This document shows positions 1 through 7,165 of a DNA stretch of 64,000 nt, piece after piece (position 1 is the stretch's first letter; the number at the start of each line of letters is the position of its first letter). The position numbers and the translations under genes are program-made. Location of the stretch: positions 1 through 64,000 of the forward strand of contig CACZKM010000003.1 in NCBI GenBank assembly GCA_902781745.1. Reading direction: 5' to 3'. The notes below the pieces were generated by a model that did no database searches, had not been told where the DNA came from, and saw only the letters and a list, made by a program, of their open reading frames with translations. Source of the stretch: Oscillospiraceae bacterium (GTDB taxonomy: Bacteria; Bacillota; Clostridia; Oscillospirales; Oscillospiraceae).

Positions 1-52
1 TGATGCTGAGCATCATAGCCAGGCACAGAACCAAGCCCAGAACCTTCTTCAG
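1..52 (-). CDS. 5' end of a secreted or surface protein, cut by the window edge
   Basis: Read leftward, the first codons give a typical signal peptide beginning (M/L)KKVLGLVLCLAMMLSI, that is a lysine pair followed by a hydrophobic stretch. The apparent start codon is CTG, preceded five bases upstream by AGGTG. No ATG in frame gives a complete signal peptide. The rest of the gene is outside the window, so the product is unknown. The signal peptide resembles those of SLH surface proteins, and S-layer-type fragments without 5' ends lie nearby at 2.5-5.3 kb. The CTG could be a genuine rare start, an inactivating mutation or a base error. Confidence 0.5.
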   Translation of the reverse strand, partial: MKKVLGLVLCLAMMLSI

Positions 53-147
53 GGTTCACCTGCCGGTTTTCAAGCGTTTCCCCCGTCTCTCCCACGCCCG
101 ATAACACAGCCCGCCTCTCCACAAAAAACCGTCAACAAACCGCAGAC

Positions 148-188
148 AAAAAACCGCCTCCGCCGGTCTGGGAAACCGGCGAAGGCGG
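148..188 (-). terminator. Intrinsic terminator of ftsH
   Basis: A 14-bp inverted repeat (CCGCCTCCGCCGGT against ACCGGCGAAGGCGG, one mismatch) lies just after the ftsH stop codon. On the minus strand it is followed by six T residues. Confidence 0.85.
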
Positions 189-202
189 GTCTTCTGTTCA
201 TC

Positions 203-2305
203 TCAGAACGGGTCCTCCCCGTCAAACGGCTCCGCCGGGGCGTCCGCCCCCCCGTCAGTCGTTTCCTCACGGACCGGCTCGGCGGGCGTCGCCTCCGCCG
301 GCTTGGGCTCCTCAGCCGCCGGCTGCACCACAGGCTCCGGCGCAGGCTTCGGCTCGGGGCGCAGGGCGTCCAGCAGGGGGGAGTCCGCCGTGGCGGGGTC
401 CCGGCCCTCGATGATGGCCACCATCTCCGCGCCGGTGATGGTCTCCTTCTCCAGCAGATAGGCCACCACCTTGTCCATGTCCGCCCGGCTGTCCTTGAGG
501 ATCTGCACCGCCTGGTCGTAGCACTGGTCCAGGATGACCCGCACCGCCTCGTCCATCTCCGCCGCCGTGTCCTGGGCGCAGTCCATGCCGTAGCCGCCGT
601 CCAGGTACTGGCTCCGCTTGGAGGCCAGGGCCATCATGCCGAACCGGTCGCTCATGCCGTACATGGCCACCATGTTCCGGGCAATGGCCGTGGCGTCCTG
701 GATGTCCTGGGCCGCGCCGTTGGTCATGGTGTTCAGCACCACTTCCTCCGCCGCCCGGCCCCCCATGGACACCGCGATCCGGGCCAGAAGCTCGTCCTTC
801 GTCCGCAGCTCGGTCTTGTCCTCCTCGGGCATCAGGAGGGTATAGCCCAGGGACCCCTGGGTGTGGGGAACAATCGTGATCTTCTGCACCGGCTCGGTGT
901 TCTTCTGCTTGTAGGCCACCATGGCGTGGCCCACCTCATGATAGGCCACCAGCTTCTTCTCAAACTCGGTGAGGACGCTGCCCTTTTTCTCGGTCCCGGC
1001 GATGACCAGCTCGAAGGCCGCCAGCAGGTCCTCCTGCCGCACCGCCTTCCGGCCCAGGCGCACCGCCCGGAGGGCCGCCTCGTTGACCAGGTTGGCCAGG
1101 TCCGCCCCCACGGTGCCCGCGGTGGCCAGGGCCACCCGCTTGAGGTCCACGTCCTCCGCCAGACGGATCCGCCGGGTGTGGACCTGGAGGGTAGCCAGAC
1201 GGCCCGCCAGGTTGGGCCGGTCGATGGTGATCCGCCGGTCGAACCGCCCGGGCCGCAGCAGGGCCTGGTCCAGGACCTCGGGCCGGTTGGTGGCCGCCAG
1301 GAGGATGATCCCCTTGGTGGGGTCAAAGCCGTCCATCTCCGCCAGGAGCTGGTTGAGGGTCTGCTCCCGCTCGTCGTTGCCCCCCATGCGGTTGTCCCGG
1401 GTCTTGCCGATGGTGTCGATCTCGTCGATGAAGACGATGCAGGGGGCCACCTTGCTGGCCTCCTTGAAGAGGTCGCGGACTCTCGACGCGCCCACGCCCA
1501 CGAACATCTCCACGAAGTCCGAGCCGGAGATGGAGAAGAAGGGGACGTCGGCCTCCCCCGCCACGGCCTTGGCCAGGAGGGTCTTGCCGGTGCCCGGAGG
1601 GCCCACCAGCAGGGCGCCCTTGGGGAGCTTGGCGCCGATCTCGGTGTACTTGTCGGGGTGGTGGAGGAAGTCGATGACCTCCTCCAGGGACTCCTTGGCC
1701 TCGTCCTGACCCGCCACGTCGGCGAAGGTGACGCCGGTGGACTTTTCCATATAGACCTTGGCGTTGGCCTTGCCCACGCCGCCCAGGCCCCCCATGCCGC
1801 CCATTCTGCGCATGAGGAGGACCAGCAGGCCCACCATCAGGAGCATGGGCAGGATATAGCCCATGAGGACGTTCATCAGGTAGGAGGACTCCTCCTTGAC
1901 CACGGAGCCGTACTCCACCCCGTGCTCATCCAGCAGGGGGCGGATATCCTGGGTCTCCAGGGGGATGGTGGCGGTGATATACCGGGTGGCCCCGCCCTTG
2001 CGCATCTGCTCGGCCATGACCTCGGCCAGGTCCTCGCTGCCGTTGACCAGGGCCTCGGGCATATCCTCCTTGAGGTAGAAGGTGTACTTGTTGGCGGCCA
2101 GCTCCACGGTGGCCACCCGGTCCTCCTTGACCATCTGGACGAAGGTGGAATAGGGGACCTCCTCTGTGCCCCGCTTTTCGATCTGCCCGGCCACGAAGTG
2201 GAAGAAGAAGACCAGCACCAGGGCCCAGAGGACGGCCCCGATGAGGAGGGAGCGCCGGCGGGGGTCCTTGCCGCCCCGGTTGTTCTTGTTTTTGTTGGGG
2301 TCCAA
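203..2305 (-). CDS. ftsH: ATP-dependent zinc metalloprotease FtsH
   Basis: Membrane-anchored AAA+ protease that degrades misfolded membrane proteins and short-lived regulators. Two membrane segments (about residues 19-39 and 146-166) enclose an extracytoplasmic domain. The AAA+ domain has Walker A GPPGTGKT at 235-242, Walker B VFIDEID at 291-297 and the second region of homology around RPGRFDRR at 351-358. The zinc site HEVGH is at 456-460. The C-terminus is a Pro/Glu/Ala-rich acidic tail, longer than in many homologues. At 700 residues the length is otherwise normal. The ATG is preceded by AAAAGGAGG. It appears monocistronic, with its own terminator. Confidence 0.97.
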   Translation of the reverse strand: MDPNKNKNNRGGKDPRRRSLLIGAVLWALVLVFFFHFVAGQIEKRGTEEVPYSTFVQMVKEDRVATVELAANKYTFYLKEDMPEALVNGSEDLAEVMAEQMRKGGATRYITATIPLETQDIRPLLDEHGVEYGSVVKEESSYLMNVLMGYILPMLLMVGLLVLLMRRMGGMGGLGGVGKANAKVYMEKSTGVTFADVAGQDEAKESLEEVIDFLHHPDKYTEIGAKLPKGALLVGPPGTGKTLLAKAVAGEADVPFFSISGSDFVEMFVGVGASRVRDLFKEASKVAPCIVFIDEIDTIGKTRDNRMGGNDEREQTLNQLLAEMDGFDPTKGIILLAATNRPEVLDQALLRPGRFDRRITIDRPNLAGRLATLQVHTRRIRLAEDVDLKRVALATAGTVGADLANLVNEAALRAVRLGRKAVRQEDLLAAFELVIAGTEKKGSVLTEFEKKLVAYHEVGHAMVAYKQKNTEPVQKITIVPHTQGSLGYTLLMPEEDKTELRTKDELLARIAVSMGGRAAEEVVLNTMTNGAAQDIQDATAIARNMVAMYGMSDRFGMMALASKRSQYLDGGYGMDCAQDTAAEMDEAVRVILDQCYDQAVQILKDSRADMDKVVAYLLEKETITGAEMVAIIEGRDPATADSPLLDALRPEPKPAPEPVVQPAAEEPKPAEATPAEPVREETTDGGADAPAEPFDGEDPF

Positions 2306-2359
2306 TGGGGACGCCTCCTTTTCGGTCCGCGAGGGACCGGGGAATTCAGGTTTCCTTTT

Positions 2360-2388
2360 AGTATATCACGTTTTGGGCATAAGAAAAA
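2360..2388 (-). promoter_or_regulatory. Probable ftsH promoter
   Basis: TATACT is a good -10 hexamer, about 55 bases upstream of the ftsH start. The hexamer 17 bases further upstream, TTTTTC, is a poor -35 match, so an extended or activated promoter is possible. Confidence 0.45.
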
Positions 2389-2430
2389 GCCCCTTTTTCG
2401 GGGTTTTGGGGGAGATGCTTTGGGGAGGAT

Positions 2431-2462
2431 AAAAGGACCCCCGGGCCGTGAGGCCCGGGGGG
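2431..2462 (-). terminator. Terminator of the leftward S-layer cassette
   Basis: A perfect 10-bp stem CCCCCGGGCC / GGCCCGGGGG with a 4-base loop is followed on the minus strand by TCCTTTTA. The same stem and the same TCCTTTT tail end the rightward cassette at 5317-5350. Confidence 0.85.
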
Positions 2463-2504
2463 ATAGGATCGGACAATCATCAAATTTGCAGATTGGAGGG
2501 TGAA

Positions 2505-4019
2505 TTACTCAGCCGCGCACAGATAGATGGGATCGCCCTTCTCCTTGTTGACCAAGCTGTTGTTGGTATCGAAGAAAATCGCCAGGACCTTCGAACCATC
2601 ATTGTTGGTCATGATATAAGAGTTCGCCGCAACAACGTCGTTGACCTCATCATAAGAAACAGTCTTCACATTGTTGCCAGTAATGGTCTCGCAGGAAGCA
2701 TAGTTGTCGCTGTTGATACCGATGAACACAACATCTTCGTCCATTTCGATGGATACCTTGCCTTCTGTTCCCAACGTGGAATCATAGTCACCATACCAAG
2801 CTTTGTTGTCCTTATTATACGTAAGTACTGTATCTTCACCCAGAGCATAGAACTCAACCAGGCCCTCAGACTTGTTCTGGAAACCAGTGATTGCGGTCAT
2901 AGTGGCCTTTTCAAGGTTTACGGAATACAGATCATCGTCAGAGAGTTCATAGCCGAAGGCATCGCCCTTGACAAGGCGGATGTATTCATCGGGCTCTGCG
3001 TAAAGGACAACCTGCTCTTCACCGTTCCAAACGGGAATCGCCCACACATCGACATCCTCTTCGCCGTCCTTGATCTGGGTCTCATAGGGGGAGTCGATAA
3101 CATAAGCGTACATCTGATCGCTGGTAAATTCAACTTCAGTACTAGAGAGCGCAGTGGCAACCATTACGTATTTGATGCCGCTGACCTTATCCATCAGGTA
3201 ACCAAGCGAATCAAACGCAACAGAGTCATCCTCAAACTTCTTTAACTTCTCGCCGGAGATAACAGACACGTCGGTGTAATGCATAGGAACATCACCTGCG
3301 GCGTCAACTTTCGTACCGGTAAAGATTACGGCATCATCGCCAACGGAGGTAGCACCATACTTACCCTGATCGGGATTAAACACGCCAGTACCGTAATCGT
3401 CATAACCAGCCTTGTTGTTTCCGTTAATAGCCTTCAGGCTGTACTGGCCGCCAGAAACGGTGTAGGTGTACAGGCCAGGGACAAATGTGCTTTCAGCAGT
3501 GTATTTTTCACCAGCAGAGGAAGCCAGCTTCTTGCCTTCCAGCTTGTTGACAGTAACAACGTCGCTCTTGCCATCGGTGAAGTAAACCTTCGCATCAACG
3601 GTGCCGGTGCTCTCACCCAGGGCGGCGTCATATTTGTCACGCTGGGCAACGAACAGGATATCCTTGGAATTGCTGTCGACTTCCTCGGCGGCAACAATGA
3701 TGCCGTTCACAGTGGCAACATCGTAATCGTTGCCACTTGCGAAACCGTCTGCGCCGGCTGCCTTAACCTCAGAGCCAGCAAAGAGATCGTGGTCGATCCA
3801 GGAACCGTCAGCCTGAACAGAAGCGCTCTTGACACCAGTCACTCCGATGGTGTCCATGCTCAGCATGGTGATTGTAGCATCTTCCTTGACCTTGCTGGGG
3901 GCAGTGTCGGCAACCGTGTTCCGTCCAGCAACAACAAGGACATAGTTGTCTTCGTCGGCGCCAGAGTAAATGTCGTTATCATCGAACTTAAAACTGGTGG
4001 ATTGGGTGAAAGGACCAAT
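2505..4019 (-). pseudogene. S-layer-type protein, C-terminal part without 5' end (possible silent cassette)
   Basis: The frame is open and codes plausibly from about 4019 leftward to a stop at 2505, roughly 500 residues. The first ATG in frame (3866) is internal: sensible acidic, Val/Thr/Asp-rich beta-type sequence continues upstream of it, including DNYVLVVAGRN. There is no signal peptide, ribosome-binding site or promoter at the 5' end; coding similarity simply stops at a junction near 4010-4025. The C-terminal half aligns by eye with the rightward cassette at 4022-5275 (DDAVIF, the region ending in YVMVAT / YVAIEQ, and the final NSYIM...LAIFFDTNN against NAYVV...LAVVYDVDN). GC content is lower than in neighbouring genes. 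It could be a silent S-layer cassette, a relic of rearrangement, or an assembly chimera. Confidence 0.6.
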
Positions 4020-4021
4020 AT

Positions 4022-5275
4022 AAGTTAGAGAAGTTTGATGCCTATGATTTCGATGAGGATTGGGATGACTTCCCCGGTGAGGATGCTGCTCTCTATGCTG
4101 TTGCGAATCTGAACCTTGGTGAATTCTATTCTATTTACAATCTCTATGACAACGCAGAAAGCGATGTTGTTAATGAAATGGATGTTATGCCTGCCTATTG
4201 GGAGATTTCCCTGATTGACCTTGATGGCAACGGCAAGGGCGATTACCTCGTCACTTATCCTACCTACGTTGGCCAAATCAGTTATGTCGGCGGCAGAAAC
4301 ATCACCGTTGACTTTGGCGAAGACGTTCCTATGAACAACGGTAAAGTTGCCAGCTCCGTACTGTACAAGATGTTTGTCTATGACACCAACAAGGACCAGG
4401 AGTACACCCTGACCTCTGTTGATGCGTATGTCACACCAAACGGTATGGGCTATGAAAAGGGCGATAACAACAAGACTGGCTTCGACTTTGCCGGAAACAA
4501 CTATAATTCCAATGTGGTTACCACCCAGAACAACAGCTCCACCAAGGCCGGTTTCATCGACGGCTACGCTATCGCCGACGACGCTGTGATTTTCGTTCTC
4601 ACGGGCGACAACTCCACAAAGGTCATCACCGGCTCCGCCATGAAGGCTATGAAGCAGGCTGACTTCGATAAGGTCAACTTTGTCGTGGCTACCAAGGACA
4701 GCAAGACCAATGTGGGCACTGCCAATATGGCTTATGTTGCCATTGAGCAGAACGACGTGAAGAGCAGCGACAGCCAGTATGGCTATGTCACCGGCGTTGT
4801 CCAGAAGCAGAACGAGGATAAGGAAGACATCTACACAGTTACCCTGTGGACCGCAGATGGTGAGAAGAAATTCGATACCGTGAAGCCCGATACCGATATG
4901 ACGATCGATCCTTCCTTCGTCGGTAAGGTGGTCGAGTACACGGTCAACTCCGATAGTCTGATCGACACTGCTAAGGCCGCTGGTGAGTCCGTTGCCATTC
5001 GTTCGATGAATGACACTGGCATGACTTTCGCCCGACCTGTCGCAGACAGCCATGTCTCCGCTGGTACTCGCGTGGAGTTCGACGATAATGTCCAGTACAT
5101 CTTCATCGACGCCAGCGAGGACGAGGGCGCAACCGGTTACGACAAGAGCAGCATCCTGTTCGCTGACGAAGCTGAGGGTGGCGGCTATGTGGATAACGCC
5201 TATGTTGTGTTCGACAGCACTAGTCCCTATGACATTCTGGCTGTCGTCTATGACGTTGACAACGCAGTGGACTAA
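4022..5275 (+). pseudogene. S-layer-type protein, C-terminal part without 5' end (divergent paralogue)
   Basis: The frame is open from a TGA at 4007-4009. Convincing coding sequence starts near 4022 (YKLEKFDAYDF) and runs to the stop at 5275. The first ATG in frame, 4178, is internal: the 50 codons before it continue the same acidic sequence. There is no signal peptide, SLH domain, ribosome-binding site or promoter. It is a paralogue of the leftward fragment 2505-4019, in opposite orientation, and ends in the same terminator sequence. In intact S-layer proteins of related bacteria this kind of region follows N-terminal SLH repeats, which are missing here. Expression in place is therefore unlikely unless recombination joins it to a 5' end elsewhere. 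Confidence 0.6.
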
Positions 5276-5316
5276 TTCTTTCAATTCCTGACATTTTTGT
5301 CAATTGAACATCCACC

Positions 5317-5350
5317 CTCCCCCGGGCCACCTGGCCCGGGGGTCCTTTTT
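5317..5350 (+). terminator. Terminator of the rightward S-layer cassette
   Basis: Perfect 10-bp stem CCCCCGGGCC / GGCCCGGGGG followed by TCCTTTTT. It is near-identical to the terminator at 2431-2462, in opposite orientation. Confidence 0.9.
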
Positions 5351-5360
5351 CCCTCCCCAT

Positions 5361-5389
5361 TTGACAACCCCGCCCCTCTATGCTACCCT
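5361..5389 (+). promoter_or_regulatory. Promoter of the ArsC/Spx-like gene
   Basis: Consensus -35 TTGACA, a 17-base spacer and a weak -10 TACCCT, about 30 bases before the start at 5420. Confidence 0.6.
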
Positions 5390-5419
5390 ATCCTCACCAA
5401 CTCACAGGAGGACACCCCC

Positions 5420-5752
5420 ATGAACATCCAGATCTTCGGCAAAGCCAAGAGCTTCGACACCAAGAAGGCCGAGCGCTACTTCAAGGAGCGCCGGATCAAA
5501 TACCAGGCCATCGACCTGAAAAAGACGGGCATCAGCAAGGGGGAGCTCACCTCCGTCCTCCGGTGCGTCAGGCTGGAGGACCTGCTGGACCCCGGCCACC
5601 CCGACGCCTCCCTGCTGACCTATCTCGCCTACCCCGAGGACAAGATCGAGAAGATTTTAGAGGACGGCACCCTCCTCAGGGCCCCCATCGTCCGCAACGG
5701 GAAGCAGGCCACCGTGGGGTATCAGCCCGACGTGTGGAAGACCTGGGAGTGA
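5420..5752 (+). CDS. ArsC/Spx-family thioredoxin-fold protein lacking the catalytic Cys
   Basis: This 110-residue protein has the arsenate reductase / Spx-like fold signature: FDTKKAERYFKERRIKY near the N-terminus and LLRAPIVRNGKQATVGY near the C-terminus. The ATG at 5420 is chosen because AGGAGG lies at the right distance; an earlier ATG at 5297 would translate the preceding terminator. In ArsC and YffB-like relatives a Cys stands just before FDTKKA; here it is Ser11. Cys49 (VLRCVR) is not at the usual active-site position. Redox catalysis by the standard mechanism is therefore unlikely, and an Spx-like binding role is possible. It has its own promoter and stands alone. Confidence 0.8.
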   Translation: MNIQIFGKAKSFDTKKAERYFKERRIKYQAIDLKKTGISKGELTSVLRCVRLEDLLDPGHPDASLLTYLAYPEDKIEKILEDGTLLRAPIVRNGKQATVGYQPDVWKTWE

Positions 5753-5806
5753 GGCTGCCTGCGCCTCCCCCAGACCCCATTTTCGTACACCCGTTCGAAT
5801 TCCTCC

Positions 5807-5835
5807 TTGCTTTTTTCGAACAACCGTTCTATAAT
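5807..5835 (+). promoter_or_regulatory. Promoter of the WYL regulator with an overlapping SOS-like box
   Basis: TTGCTT, a 17-base spacer and a perfect TATAAT form a strong promoter. Within it, bases 5817-5830 read CGAACAACCGTTCT, which fits the Gram-positive LexA core GAAC-N4-GTTC. The box covers the spacer up to the first base of the -10 element, a position suited to repression. Confidence 0.7.
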
Positions 5836-5890
5836 GTCCCTGAAAGCACAAGCTGACGGCGCCAATGGGGCGCCTGTGAAGGAGGGACAA

Positions 5891-6886
5891 ATGATGGGGA
5901 AGCATCACACTGACCAGCGGGACCGGACCCTGGCCCTGGCCCGCATCCTGTACCACGAGACCGACGAGACCCGCCCCCTGCCCCTGTCCGCTCTGGCCGC
6001 CCGGCTGGAGAAGCAGGGCATCGTGGCCGAGCGGAAGAGCCTCTACCGGGACCTGGCCGCCTTCAAGCGCCACGGGCTGGCGGTGGACTACAAGCCCGGC
6101 CGGGGGGGCGGCTGGTACCTCACCGGCCGGACCTTCGAGCGGGGGGAGCTGCGGCAGCTCATCGACGCGGTGTCCGTCTACCCCTGGCTCACCGACGCCG
6201 CCCGGGCCGCCCTGCTGGAGGGCCTGGTCACCATGGCCCCGGCCCACCTGCGGGCGGGGCTCCGGCGGCCGGTGGTCCGCTCCCGCCGGAGCCCCGGGGA
6301 GACCGACGCCCTCCGGGCCGTCCTGGACAAGATCCACGCCGCCCTCCAGACCGGGAAGGCCCTGTCCTTCTACCCCGTGGAGCTCACCCCGGAGAAGCAG
6401 CTCCGGGCCGCCGGGGGGCGGATGGTGGTCAGCCCCAAGGGCCTGGTGTGGGACAACGAGCGCTACGCCCTGGTGGCCTGGGACCACCGGGCCCAGACCA
6501 CCGGGGTCTTCTATCCCGACCGGATGGCCCAGGTCCAGGTCACCGGCCTGCCCGCCCAGGGCCGGGAGATCAACCTCCGCCACTGGACGGACGCCCCCTT
6601 CGGCCCGGACCCCGATCTGCGGCGGCGGGTGCGCCTGCGGTGCCGCCGGGAGCTGGCGGGGGAGATCCTCCACCGCTTCGGCCGGGACACCGCCCTCATC
6701 CCCGAGGAGGACGGGGAGACCTTCACCTTCGCCGCCGAGGCGGTGGTGGGCCCGGCCTTCTGGGGCTGGCTGACCGCCCTGGAGGGCCAGGCGGAGGTGG
6801 TGGCGCCCCCCTGGGCCGCCAAGGTCTGGACCGAGCGCTACCGCCCCGCCGCCCAGGGAGATACCCGGCCTACGAAGGCGGGGTAA
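5891..6886 (+). CDS. WYL-domain transcriptional regulator
   Basis: A 331-residue protein with an N-terminal DeoR-like winged helix-turn-helix (LPLSALAARLEKQGI, then ERKSLYRDLAAFKRHG) and a WYL effector-binding domain (around VVSPKGLVWDNERYALVAW and FYPDRM). The start at 5891 follows GGAGGG; the upstream ATG at 5807 lies in the promoter. WYL proteins bind nucleic acid or nucleotide ligands, and actinobacterial PafBC uses this domain in the DNA damage response. The GAAC-N4-GTTC box in this gene's promoter makes damage-responsive expression a reasonable hypothesis. Targets are unknown. A strong terminator follows immediately, so the gene is monocistronic. Confidence 0.85.
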   Translation: MMGKHHTDQRDRTLALARILYHETDETRPLPLSALAARLEKQGIVAERKSLYRDLAAFKRHGLAVDYKPGRGGGWYLTGRTFERGELRQLIDAVSVYPWLTDAARAALLEGLVTMAPAHLRAGLRRPVVRSRRSPGETDALRAVLDKIHAALQTGKALSFYPVELTPEKQLRAAGGRMVVSPKGLVWDNERYALVAWDHRAQTTGVFYPDRMAQVQVTGLPAQGREINLRHWTDAPFGPDPDLRRRVRLRCRRELAGEILHRFGRDTALIPEEDGETFTFAAEAVVGPAFWGWLTALEGQAEVVAPPWAAKVWTERYRPAAQGDTRPTKAG

Positions 6887-6909
6887 CCTGTTGGAGAAAC
6901 AATCTAAAT

Positions 6910-6941
6910 CTCCCCGAGACAGTTGTCTCGGGGAGATTTTT
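6910..6941 (+). terminator. Terminator of the WYL regulator gene
   Basis: 11-bp perfect stem CTCCCCGAGAC / GTCTCGGGGAG with a 4-base loop, followed by ATTTTT. Confidence 0.9.
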
Positions 6942-7012
6942 GCCACTTTTCATATAAATCATATGGTGGTTTCCAATTTTCCAATATTTTTGAAAAAATT
7001 TTCTAAAAACTA

Positions 7013-7041
7013 TTGTAACCTCATCAATAATTTGTTACAAT
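7013..7041 (+). promoter_or_regulatory. Promoter of the beta-helix SLH protein
   Basis: TTGTAA, a 17-base spacer and TACAAT within an AT-rich stretch. This predicts a transcript leader of about 120 bases. Confidence 0.65.
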
Positions 7042-7072
7042 AACCATTGTCATAAGGTGTGTCGTATTTTTC

Positions 7073-7113
7073 AGGACAGGTACCTGTCCTCATCTTTAGC
7101 GGGGCTAAAGATG
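7073..7113 (+). promoter_or_regulatory. Two adjacent perfect palindromes in the 5' leader
   Basis: Bases 7073-7090 form a perfect 18-bp palindrome, AGGACAGGTACCTGTCCT. Directly after it, 7091-7113 form a 10-bp perfect stem CATCTTTAGC / GCTAAAGATG with a GGG loop. Both lie between the promoter and the ribosome-binding site, and neither is followed by a T-run, so this is not a standard terminator. An operator plus an mRNA stem is possible. Confidence 0.6.
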
Positions 7114-7165
7114 ATAGTCTTTCAACACCATAGGAAGTATGGATTTTTTTAAGGAGGTACGTAAG

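Noticed and set aside
863..2503. Long open frame opposite ftsH on the plus strand
   Set aside because: It is antisense to a clear ftsH, His/Gly/Asp-rich from GC-rich codon mirroring, with no ribosome-binding site or recognisable domain. The same applies to the large antisense frames over ileS, gyrA, mutL, mutS and recF-dnaN.
4025..5284. Minus-strand frame of ~419 residues opposite the rightward S-layer cassette
   Set aside because: The plus strand shows paralogy with the neighbouring cassette and ends in a proper terminator; the minus frame has Val/His/Gly/Ile-rich mirror composition and no start signals.
5297..5419. Upstream ATG (5297) as start of the ArsC-like protein
   Set aside because: It would translate the preceding terminator hairpin and promoter; the ATG at 5420 has a proper ribosome-binding site.
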